A stretch of 7,651 nucleotides of DNA, from assembly GCA_027073875.1 (NCBI GenBank), contig JALTEO010000227.1, positions 1 to 7,651 on the forward strand. The letters are read 5' to 3'. The stretch comes from Bacteroidales bacterium (GTDB lineage: Bacteria > Bacteroidota > Bacteroidia > Bacteroidales > JALTDM01). A model generated the notes under the pieces. That model saw only the letters and a program-made list of their open reading frames with translations, made no database searches and was not told the DNA's origin. This document shows, piece after piece, positions 1-5,652 of the stretch (positions are counted from its first letter, which is position 1; each line of letters opens with the position of its first letter). The translations under genes and the position numbers were made by a program.

Positions 1-281
1 CCGATGGTGTTAATCCTGAATTGGAAAAAGGATTGCGAGTTGCCGATTTCTTTGATATGGGCGAATTAATTTTACGCGATGCATTGAACCGTAATGAGTC
101 TTGTGGTGGTCATTTCCGTGAAGAATATCAAACCGAAGAGGGTGAAGCCATGCGACGCGACGATGAATATATGTATGTAGCTGCTTGGGAATATAAAGGC
201 GAAGGTCAAGACCCTGAACTGCACAAAGAGCCACTTGTTTACGAGGCAATTGAAGTTAAACAGAGAAATTATAAAAAATAA
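1..281 (+). CDS. sdhA: Succinate dehydrogenase/fumarate reductase flavoprotein subunit, C-terminal part (5' truncated by window edge)
   Basis: This is the last 92 residues of the FAD-carrying catalytic subunit that interconverts succinate and fumarate at the cytoplasmic face of the membrane. The frame is open from base 3 to a TAA at 279-281, with no start inside the window, so the gene begins upstream. The visible part is the helical C-terminal domain. It contains NESCGGHFREEY, matching the ES-x-GGHFREE motif of Bacteroidetes-type SdhA/FrdA, then RRDDEYMYVAAWEY and a tail (KEPLVYEAIEVKQRNYKK) characteristic of this subfamily. The iron-sulfur subunit follows 12 nt downstream, as expected for an sdhCAB/frdCAB operon. 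Sequence alone does not decide whether the complex mainly oxidises succinate or reduces fumarate; in anaerobic Bacteroidales the latter is usual. The identity is secure, but the FAD-binding region is not visible. Confidence 0.93.
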   Translation, partial: DGVNPELEKGLRVADFFDMGELILRDALNRNESCGGHFREEYQTEEGEAMRRDDEYMYVAAWEYKGEGQDPELHKEPLVYEAIEVKQRNYKK

Positions 282-293
282 TAAAATTTGATT

Positions 294-1043
294 ATGGACT
301 TTACATTAAAAATATGGCGGCAAAAGGATAGTCAGTCTAAAGGAAAATTTGAGACTATTCAGGTAAAAGATATTTCTTCCGATGCATCTTTCTTAGAGAT
401 GTTTGATATCATGAATGACGAACTTGTTAGAAATGGCGAAGAACCTGTTGCCTATGACCACGATTGTCGCGAAGGTATTTGTGGTATGTGTAGTATGCAT
501 ATTAATGGTCGTGCACACGGACCGGGCGAAGGTGCTACTACCTGCCAATTATATATGCGTAAATTCAAAGACGGACAAACCATTTGGATTGAACCGTGGC
601 GTGCTAAAGCATTTCCGGTAATCAAAGACTTGATGGTTGACCGTTCTGCTTTTGATAAAATTAATCAGGCAGGTGGTTACATTTCCGTTAATACGGGAAG
701 TGCTCCTGACGGAAATGCAATTCCTATCCCGAAAGATGATGCCGAAATGGCTATGGATGCTGCTGCATGTATTGGTTGTGGTGCTTGCGTAGCTACTTGT
801 AAAAATGCTTCGGCAATGCTGTTTGTGGCAGCCAAAGTATCTCATTTTGCTCATTTACCGCAAGGGAAAGTGGAAGCCGGAAGAAGAGTACGAAATATGA
901 TTGCTAAAATGGAAGAACTTGGATTTGGTAGTTGTACAAACACCGGTGCATGTGAAGTAGAATGTCCTAAAAATGTTTCAATTGCACATATTGCCAAGCT
1001 TAATAGACAATTCCTTGTTGCAAATGCAAAAGGTGAAAAATAG
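294..1043 (+). CDS. sdhB: Succinate dehydrogenase/fumarate reductase iron-sulfur subunit
   Basis: This 249-residue protein carries electrons between the flavoprotein and the membrane quinone site through three iron-sulfur clusters. The N-terminal plant-ferredoxin domain has C58-REGI-C63-GM-C66 and C84 for the [2Fe-2S] cluster. The C-terminal bacterial ferredoxin domain has C159-IG-C162-GA-C165-VAT-C169, then C214, C220 and C224-P. By family analogy C159, C162, C165 and C224 hold [4Fe-4S], while C169, C214 and C220 hold [3Fe-4S]. The proline that usually follows the fourth cysteine of the first motif is lysine here. I chose the ATG at 294 because it gives the family's normal N-terminus (MDFTLKIWRQ); an in-frame TTG at 288 would add only two residues. 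The gene follows sdhA by 12 nt and ends before a strong hairpin terminator, so it is the last gene of the operon. Confidence 0.96.
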   Translation: MDFTLKIWRQKDSQSKGKFETIQVKDISSDASFLEMFDIMNDELVRNGEEPVAYDHDCREGICGMCSMHINGRAHGPGEGATTCQLYMRKFKDGQTIWIEPWRAKAFPVIKDLMVDRSAFDKINQAGGYISVNTGSAPDGNAIPIPKDDAEMAMDAAACIGCGACVATCKNASAMLFVAAKVSHFAHLPQGKVEAGRRVRNMIAKMEELGFGSCTNTGACEVECPKNVSIAHIAKLNRQFLVANAKGEK

Positions 1044-1074
1044 ATTATTCTTTCATTAAAAAACTTTACTTTTG

Positions 1075-1107
1075 AAGCATCTGATTGTAGTGGTCAGATG
1101 CTTTTTT
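1075..1107 (+). terminator. Rho-independent terminator of the sdhAB operon
   Basis: A perfect 10-bp stem pairs AAGCATCTGA (1075-1084) with TCAGATGCTT (1094-1103) around a 9-nt loop. A run of six T lies at 1102-1107. It begins 31 nt after the sdhB stop codon and points the same way, which is the classical intrinsic terminator layout. Confidence 0.9.
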
Positions 1108-1212
1108 ATTGTTAGCCAGATTTATTTATAGAAGAACGCAGTGAATTGTATGAATAGGAGGATAGAAAAGAGGAAAATCTTTCCGAAAAGGAGAGCGTTT
1201 TTTGTACTTGTC

Positions 1213-1233
1213 ATCATGAACTTGGTTCAGGAT
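1213..1233. repeat. Palindromic repeat unit 1 (ATCATGAAC-TTG-GTTCAGGAT)
   Basis: ATCATGAAC (1213-1221) pairs with GTTCAGGAT (1225-1233) around a TTG loop, with one mismatch. The wording resembles the short intergenic palindromes of the ATCCTGAACTTGGTTCAGGAT type that I associate with Bacteroidetes genomes; that resemblance is from memory. Confidence 0.65.
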
Positions 1234-1244
1234 TTCAAAAATAG

Positions 1245-1265
1245 ATTCCGAATCAAGTTCGGAAT
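1245..1265. repeat. Palindromic repeat unit 2 (ATTCCGAA-TCAAG-TTCGGAAT)
   Basis: A perfect 8-bp stem pairs ATTCCGAA (1245-1252) with TTCGGAAT (1258-1265) around a 5-nt loop. Read on the minus strand, its centre is GAACTTGATTC, the same core as unit 1, so it belongs to the same family but is inverted. Confidence 0.7.
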
Positions 1266-1311
1266 GACGCCACTGCCGGATAGATTCCAAAACGCCGAAA
1301 AGGAGAGCGTC

Positions 1312-1358
1312 ATGCTGAACTTGACTGCCATCGAAACTTGATTTCTGGTTTTCAGCAT
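1312..1358. repeat. Palindromic repeat unit 3, with a smaller hairpin nested in its loop
   Basis: ATGCTGAA (1312-1319) pairs perfectly with TTCAGCAT (1351-1358), separated by 31 nt. Inside that loop a second hairpin pairs CCA and GAAA (1328-1330 and 1333-1336, with a 2-nt bulge) with TTTCTGG (1342-1348) around CTTGA. The inner hairpin again has the GAAACTTGATTTC-type core. The arrangement looks like one repeat copy inserted into the loop of another. Confidence 0.6.
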
Positions 1359-1407
1359 CTTAACTCGCTTTATTCATATCAAGAATGTAATAAATTGTAT
1401 GTAAAAA

Positions 1408-1415
1408 TAACATTG
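1408..1415 (+). promoter_or_regulatory. Possible -7 box upstream of folC
   Basis: TAACATTG differs at one position from the Bacteroidetes -7 consensus TAnnTTTG. It ends 8 nt before the GTG start, the same spacing as the better box of the phosphotransferase gene in this window. No TTTG-type -33 element is seen at the usual distance. This is a weak call. Confidence 0.3.
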
Positions 1416-1423
1416 ATAAAATA

Positions 1424-2707
1424 GTGACATACGACGAAACATTAGAATTTCTTTATTCCCAATTGCCAATATTTCAACGGGTTGGTAAGGCGGCATATAA
1501 AAGTGATTTGTCCAATACGCTGGCACTGGATGAGTTTTATGGACATCAGCATCGTCAATTCAAAACTATTCATATTGCCGGAACCAACGGTAAAGGTTCT
1601 GTATCACATATGTTAGCAGCTGTATTGCAGAAAGCGGGCTATAAAACAGGTCTTTATACTTCACCGCATCTGAAAGATTTTAGGGAACGGATAAAAATTA
1701 ATGGAGAACCTGTTTCCAAGGATTTCGTGATACGGTTTATTGAAAAAAGTCAAGATATTATTGCTAAAGTTCAGCCGTCATTCTTTGAATTGACAGTAAT
1801 GATGGCATTTGATTATTTTGCCACTGAAAAAGTAGATGTAGCCGTGATTGAAACAGGAATGGGCGGACGATTGGATTCTACGAATATTATAACACCGCTT
1901 TTGTCTGTTATTACTAATATTGCTTATGATCATACGACATTTTTAGGTAAAACTTTACCGGAAATTGCAGGGGAAAAAGCCGGAATAATCAAAAAGAAAA
2001 TCCCTGTCGTTATTGGTGAAAGGCAGCCGGAGACCACGAACATTTTTCAGGAAAAAGCCAAAAATCAACAGAGTGAAATTACTTTTGCCGGAGATTGTTA
2101 TCATATAGAATACGGATTGGAAAATTTTCAGAATGAGATATACTATAATGTTAAACAAAACGGAAAGCTTGTTTATTCTCAATTAACATTGGATTTGCTT
2201 GGAAGATATCAGCAAAAAAATTTGGTAACAGTATTATGTGCTATTGAGAAATTAAAAAATCTTGAAATTTCCCGGCAACATATCTATGATGGCTTGGCTA
2301 ATGCTTGTTCGTTGACAGGTTTTCAAGGACGATGGCAGATATTACAATATAATCCGATGGTAGTTTTAGATATTGCCCATAATGAAGCAGGATTGACGGA
2401 AGTATTTGAGCAAGTAAAAAATACACCTTACAAGAACTTACATATTGTTACGGGATTTGTTAATGATAAGGAAGTGGATAAAATCTTGAAGTTATTTCCG
2501 CAAAATGCTGTTTATTATTTTACCGAAGCAAAAATTCCGCGAGCGTTGCCGGTAGATATATTGAAAGATAAAGCGGCAAGAAATAACTTAGATGGTCAGG
2601 TTATTGATGATGTGAAAAAAGCTTTTTCTGAAGCTAAAAATGCGGCAGGGGAAAATGACTTGGTGCTTGTTACCGGAAGTGCATTTGTGGTGGCGGAGAT
2701 ATTATAG
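1424..2707 (+). CDS. folC: Bifunctional dihydrofolate/folylpolyglutamate synthase
   Basis: This 427-residue cytoplasmic Mur-ligase-family enzyme uses ATP to join L-glutamate to dihydropteroate or to reduced folates, which keeps folates in the cell. The P-loop is GTNGKGS (53-59), followed by TSPHL (79-83) and RERI. ETGMGGRLDSTN (143-154) is the Mg/ATP-binding region. EKAGIIK (184-190) contains the lysine that is carbamylated in this family. GRWQ (302-305) and DIAHN (316-320) mark the C-terminal domain, and a VTGSAFVVAEIL tail completes it. Length is normal for FolC. The start is GTG at 1424, because an in-frame TAA lies at 1391-1393, no ATG occurs between them, and MTYDETLEFLYSQLP fits the family's N-terminus. 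The gene appears to stand alone and converges on the antiporter gene, with 34 nt between the two stops. No strong terminator is visible there. Confidence 0.95.
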   Translation: MTYDETLEFLYSQLPIFQRVGKAAYKSDLSNTLALDEFYGHQHRQFKTIHIAGTNGKGSVSHMLAAVLQKAGYKTGLYTSPHLKDFRERIKINGEPVSKDFVIRFIEKSQDIIAKVQPSFFELTVMMAFDYFATEKVDVAVIETGMGGRLDSTNIITPLLSVITNIAYDHTTFLGKTLPEIAGEKAGIIKKKIPVVIGERQPETTNIFQEKAKNQQSEITFAGDCYHIEYGLENFQNEIYYNVKQNGKLVYSQLTLDLLGRYQQKNLVTVLCAIEKLKNLEISRQHIYDGLANACSLTGFQGRWQILQYNPMVVLDIAHNEAGLTEVFEQVKNTPYKNLHIVTGFVNDKEVDKILKLFPQNAVYYFTEAKIPRALPVDILKDKAARNNLDGQVIDDVKKAFSEAKNAAGENDLVLVTGSAFVVAEIL

Positions 2708-2741
2708 CTTTCCCGGATTTCGCAAAGGTCTTTTTTCGTGA

Positions 2742-3992
2742 TTAATGGTCTTCAACAAAATCCGGTTCGTGTTCATCCGTTGAAAGCGATGGCAGTTCTT
2801 CTTGTTTCCTTTTTTTGTCTTTAATTAATGCGTATGCCATTAATACACTGGTAACAATGATGATTACTAACAGAATTCCTTCGTTAAAATCTTTAACCTG
2901 ATGTTGTGTTGGAATGGCATAAAAGAGCAAGATAGTAATTAGTCCACGAGGAGCTAACAGTAATTCGGGGAATAAGTTCTTCCCAACAAAGATTCTCAGA
3001 AAAATCCATCTGCCGAAATAAATAAATCCAAGGACAATTAAACTAACAATCCAAACTTTAAAATTGATAATATTTGTTAGTGTTATGGTAATTCCAAATA
3101 TGACGAAGAAAAAAGTACGCACAACGAAAGATGTTTCAAAGGTGATGATTTTAAGGTTATTGGTAATATTGGTAGCAGCTTCTTTGTCAAAAAACTTGGA
3201 TAGTCGTTTGCCGACAAAAATTTCGCGGTTTTCCAGTATCAGCCCAAAGAAAAGAATCATAATTAACGAGGAGAAGTGCATGACTTTTCCCACGGCATAT
3301 AAAAGGATTAGTACGGCAATAAGCAGAAACAGTTTGATTTGTGTTTTGATGCGTTGAAAAGTGAAAAGCAGGATGTAGCTGAGTACTATGGAGGCCACAA
3401 TTGTAATAAGTATATTACTGAAAATACCGAGCGACAGCGATTTTGCCGAATTATGTTCGGGAGAGCCAAGCAAGAAATAAAAAAACATAATACCGAGAAT
3501 ATCGGAGAAAGTACTTTCGTAAATCATAAATTCCTTTCGGGTTTCATCTAAATTGCTAATGCTTGGAATAACAATAGCAGAGCTGATAATAGAAACCGGA
3601 ACGGCATAAATTAGGGCATTAAGCAGTATCATCTCGGGATAAAACAGCCGGAAAATTTGTGAGATGATAAAAATATTAACTGTAATATTTAGAAAAGCAA
3701 TCAGAAACGATTTGCCTATTAAGGGTAATTTGTCCCGTGTAAGTTTGAGCTCTAATGCAGCTTCTAATACAATCATTATTAACCCAATGATGCCTAATAC
3801 TTCTAAAATGGGAAACCACTGAACTTGTTTTAGATCAAAAATATTAATGGCTATTTTTAGAATAAATCCCAGCGTAATGAGCATTAGAACGCTTGGGATA
3901 TTTGTTCTTTTTGCCAAAATATTAAAGCCGTAAGAAATAATAATAATGATTGAACCGGTAATAATCAGTTCGTAAGCATTAAGTGTGTGCAT
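2742..3992 (-). CDS. Cation:proton antiporter (monovalent cation/H+ exchanger family)
   Basis: This 416-residue inner-membrane protein has about 11-13 hydrophobic segments and fits the Na+/H+ exchanger fold (PF00999-type, CPA superfamily), which trades Na+ or K+ for protons. Landmarks are TNIPSVLMLITLGFIL (30-45), MIVLEAALELKL (73-84), IYESTFSDILGIM (157-169), VRTFFFVIFG (291-300) and APRGLITILLFYAIP (347-361). D164 in ESTFSD is the likely ion-binding aspartate. The residue before it is Ser, where CPA1 proteins usually have Asn and electrogenic CPA2 proteins Asp, so ion preference and stoichiometry cannot be read off. The C-terminal tail (391-416) is charged and probably cytoplasmic. No TrkA-N/RCK domain is present, unlike KefB/KefC. 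The gene starts 3 nt after the stop of the barrel-protein gene, so the two are very likely co-transcribed. Confidence 0.88.
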   Translation of the reverse strand: MHTLNAYELIITGSIIIIISYGFNILAKRTNIPSVLMLITLGFILKIAINIFDLKQVQWFPILEVLGIIGLIMIVLEAALELKLTRDKLPLIGKSFLIAFLNITVNIFIISQIFRLFYPEMILLNALIYAVPVSIISSAIVIPSISNLDETRKEFMIYESTFSDILGIMFFYFLLGSPEHNSAKSLSLGIFSNILITIVASIVLSYILLFTFQRIKTQIKLFLLIAVLILLYAVGKVMHFSSLIMILFFGLILENREIFVGKRLSKFFDKEAATNITNNLKIITFETSFVVRTFFFVIFGITITLTNIINFKVWIVSLIVLGFIYFGRWIFLRIFVGKNLFPELLLAPRGLITILLFYAIPTQHQVKDFNEGILLVIIIVTSVLMAYALIKDKKRKQEELPSLSTDEHEPDFVEDH

Positions 3993-3995
3993 AAG

Positions 3996-4604
3996 CTAGA
4001 AATTAAATCCGAAACGGATAATAGGATTTCCGTAGGGATAGTAAAGATTATTTGAAATATTCCACATAAGCAACAGGTACATTCCTGATTTTCCGCCGGC
4101 AGTTTGCCGGATACCTCCACCGACAAAAATACTATTTATCCAGATTCTGTTAGCATCGGTGACGAAAATCGGATAGGAGGAAAATAAGTTTTTATTTAGA
4201 CTCATAAACTCTGTCTCTCCCTGAAGGACAATACTGGTTTCGTTAGATGACAGAGTGTTGAGAGCTTCATTAATATCTTTAATGAGAGTTACTTGTATGT
4301 AAGGACGAAATCCGTATAAATCTGTACTGAAATTATAATACATATTTTCATAATAATTGTAAAAAAGATAAGTTCCTGCTATTACCCGTGGTTTAATAAT
4401 GTAACCAATCATAGGTGAAATATCTACCGAGCGAATAGTCCCGAAGCTAAACCACAAGTTGCCACCGTAGATTAACCGGTCTTTCCAATTGGGTTTTTGT
4501 TTTTCTTGAGCCGGAGGAGTATCTTCTTTAATGAAGTCTTGTCCGTAGGACGAAAAGATAACTCCACAAAATACAATTACGAGTATAAATAGTTTCTTTT
4601 TCAT
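3996..4604 (-). CDS. Predicted outer-membrane beta-barrel protein, function unknown
   Basis: This 202-residue protein is probably exported to the outer membrane. It has a clear signal peptide: KKK, a hydrophobic core LFILVIVFCGVIFS and a likely cleavage after SSYG (residue 21). Cys13 is not in a proper lipobox. The mature part starts with a Pro/Lys-rich linker (25-41). It continues with GGNLWFSFGTIRSVDISPMIGYIIKPRVIAGTYLFYNYYE-like alternating strands and ends in IIRFGFNF, with the terminal Phe typical of barrel proteins. The spacing of aromatic residues suggests about eight strands, which is an estimate. A gap of 3 nt to the antiporter gene indicates an operon. I do not recognise a specific family function. 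Such small barrels in Bacteroidetes are usually annotated as hypothetical or porin-family proteins, and I infer no substrate. Confidence 0.8.
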   Translation of the reverse strand: MKKKLFILVIVFCGVIFSSYGQDFIKEDTPPAQEKQKPNWKDRLIYGGNLWFSFGTIRSVDISPMIGYIIKPRVIAGTYLFYNYYENMYYNFSTDLYGFRPYIQVTLIKDINEALNTLSSNETSIVLQGETEFMSLNKNLFSSYPIFVTDANRIWINSIFVGGGIRQTAGGKSGMYLLLMWNISNNLYYPYGNPIIRFGFNF

Positions 4605-4611
4605 CAGATTA

Positions 4612-4619
4612 CAAAGTTA
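4612..4619 (-). promoter_or_regulatory. -7 promoter box for the barrel protein-antiporter operon
   Basis: Read on the minus strand, TAACTTTG is an exact match to TAnnTTTG, the Bacteroidetes primary-sigma -7 box. It ends 7 nt before the ATG at 4604, so the transcript would have almost no leader. No good TTTG -33 element lies 19-20 nt further upstream. Confidence 0.5.
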
Positions 4620-4656
4620 AAGTAAATTTGCAGAAAACGGCTATAATAATTTTTTT

Positions 4657-4695
4657 CTTTGTGTAACTCTGTGGTGCTCGGTGTTCTTTGTGATA
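4657..4695. repeat. Degenerate tandem repeat, four CTyTGTG units of 9-10 nt
   Basis: The plus strand reads as four consecutive units: CTTTGTGTAA (4657-4666), CTCTGTGGTG (4667-4676), CTCGGTGTT (4677-4685) and CTTTGTGATA (4686-4695). The minus strand therefore reads CACAAAG/CACAGAG-like units. Similar CACAGAG tandem tracts occur between genes in Bacteroidota, to my recollection. The tract lies in the 152-nt spacer between the lipid kinase and barrel-protein genes. Confidence 0.65.
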
Positions 4696-4712
4696 TTTTT
4701 TGTCTCACAAAG
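4686..4712. repeat. Inverted repeat CTTTGTGA/TCACAAAG
   Basis: CTTTGTGA (4686-4693) pairs perfectly over 8 bp with TCACAAAG (4705-4712) around an 11-nt T-rich loop. Its left arm is the last unit of the CTyTGTG tract. On the minus strand no U-run follows it, so it is not a standard terminator for the lipid kinase gene. Confidence 0.6.
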
Positions 4713-4729
4713 TTGCTCAAAAGTTTTTT

Positions 4730-4748
4730 TTCTAAACAAATTTTAGAA
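4730..4748. repeat. Inverted repeat just downstream of the lipid kinase gene
   Basis: TTCTAAA (4730-4736) pairs with TTTAGAA (4742-4748) around a 5-nt loop, starting 8 nt past the kinase stop codon in the minus direction. A T-tract at 4723-4731 overlaps its outer side, so the minus-strand transcript would have A residues after the stem instead of U. It may slow or protect the 3' end, but it is not a classical terminator. Confidence 0.45.
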
Positions 4749-4756
4749 TGTTTTTG

Positions 4757-5647
4757 TTACATTTTAGGAGCTAGAATATTTAGCTTTTTCTTGTGGATAG
4801 TTATTTTAAGTTGATTTTTAAAAGTATATGGTTCACCATCGATGTGAGCAAAAATTTCTCCTTCTTTTTGGATAACAATTTCTTTGGCTTTTATGGTATC
4901 CAAATAGCGTGAATTTTTTAAAGTTTTTGTGAATAAACCGGCAACCAGCATAGGTGCAGGAAGCAAAGGAAAAGGATGAAGCATAACAACATCAATTAGT
5001 CCGTCATCAATTTTTGCTTTAGGGGCGATGTAGGCATTATTTCCCCATTGTCGCGAATTGGCAAAACTGATTAAATAAACTTCGGGGTTAAGTTTGTTCC
5101 CATCAATTAGCATCTTGTAATTTTCCGGTTTAATTTTTGTTATTTCTCGGGCTGTAATTTTTAGATAGTTCTTGAAGCCACGGTGTTCCAATTCTGAGAA
5201 TTTTTTTGCAATAATTGCATCAAATCCTACGCCCGAAACATTAACTGAGAAAAGGTTATTTAACTGTATGACATCAATTTTACGAGAATAAGATTGGTTG
5301 AGTACACGAATAGCACCGCTTATGGTTTGAGGAATTTTAAGCTCTCTTGCCAACCCATTGCCGGAGCCACGGGGAATTATCCCGAATGAAATACCGGTGT
5401 CAACAATCTCATTAACAATGCGGTTTATAGTGCCGTCACCACCTACGGCTACTACAATATTGTTTTTATCTTTTTTTATGGTGCCAAGGGTAGATGATAA
5501 TTCTTTGAGTGTCTCTGTTTGAATGATATGTGGCTCAAAAATATGAGAGTCTAACTCGGTATTGATTTTTTTGACAACCCGCGTTTTTTTCTTGTTTCCC
5601 GAATGTGGATTGACGATAAAAAAAATATTTCTTTTTTGTTTAGTCAT
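4757..5647 (-). CDS. Diacylglycerol kinase-like lipid kinase (DagK/YegS/LCB5 family)
   Basis: This 296-residue ATP-dependent lipid kinase acts at the inner face of the membrane and most likely phosphorylates diacylglycerol to phosphatidic acid. The catalytic domain carries NPHSG (13-17), VAVGGDGT (66-73) with the ATP-binding GGDGT signature, NE (79-80) and IIPRGSGNGLAR (90-101). The C-terminal sandwich domain has ANSRQWGNNAYIAPKAKIDDGLIDV (196-220) and HIDGEP (268-273), both typical of the family. Length is normal, and there is no signal peptide or membrane helix. The GSGN version of the motif is also seen in sphingosine/long-chain-base kinases, and Bacteroidetes can make sphingolipids, so a sphingoid substrate is a real alternative. 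The ATG lies 5 nt after the stop of the phosphotransferase gene, which implies co-transcription and a linked role in lipid turnover. Confidence 0.88.
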   Translation of the reverse strand: MTKQKRNIFFIVNPHSGNKKKTRVVKKINTELDSHIFEPHIIQTETLKELSSTLGTIKKDKNNIVVAVGGDGTINRIVNEIVDTGISFGIIPRGSGNGLARELKIPQTISGAIRVLNQSYSRKIDVIQLNNLFSVNVSGVGFDAIIAKKFSELEHRGFKNYLKITAREITKIKPENYKMLIDGNKLNPEVYLISFANSRQWGNNAYIAPKAKIDDGLIDVVMLHPFPLLPAPMLVAGLFTKTLKNSRYLDTIKAKEIVIQKEGEIFAHIDGEPYTFKNQLKITIHKKKLNILAPKM

Positions 5648-5652
5648 TAGGG

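Larger units (their letters stand above)
1183..1310. repeat. 16-nt direct repeat, two copies (1183-1198 and 1295-1310)
   Basis: CCGAAAAGGAGAGCGT occurs identically at 1183-1198 and 1295-1310, 112 nt apart. After each copy a GAACTTG-bearing palindromic segment follows: ATCATGAAC at 1213 after the first and ATGCTGAAC at 1312 after the second. This suggests that a small unit was duplicated, or that related repeat elements accumulated here. No transposase or target-site duplication is visible. Confidence 0.75.
1108..1423. other. Gene-free interval with a palindromic repeat cluster
   Basis: These 316 nt separate the sdhAB terminator from folC. An open frame at 1141-1341 lies within it, but it crosses the repeats, has no protein-like composition and matches no family I recognise, so I do not call it. 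The stretch 1108-1182 shows nothing notable. From 1183 to 1358 there is a cluster of short direct and inverted repeats, listed separately. The last 65 nt are AT-rich and probably hold the folC promoter. Confidence 0.7.

Noticed and set aside
288..293. TTG at 288 as the sdhB start
   Set aside because: The ATG two codons later matches the family's N-terminus and is the stronger start codon.
549..854. A 101-codon minus-strand open frame inside sdhB
   Set aside because: It lies wholly antisense to a well-supported gene and has no family features. The other overlapping frames inside folC, the antiporter and the phosphotransferase genes were rejected for the same reason.
1141..1341. A 66-codon plus-strand open frame between sdhB and folC
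   Set aside because: It runs through the palindromic repeat cluster, starts GTG without supporting signals and has no recognisable protein features.
2713..2765. CCGGATTT/AAATCCGG inverted repeat between the converging folC and antiporter genes, considered as a two-way terminator
   Set aside because: The loop is 37 nt, the right arm lies inside the antiporter coding sequence, and no T-run follows the stem on either side.
4623..4630. TAAATTTG, a perfect -7 box on the plus strand
   Set aside because: No plus-strand gene follows it; downstream lie only the repeats and the antisense strand of the lipid kinase gene.
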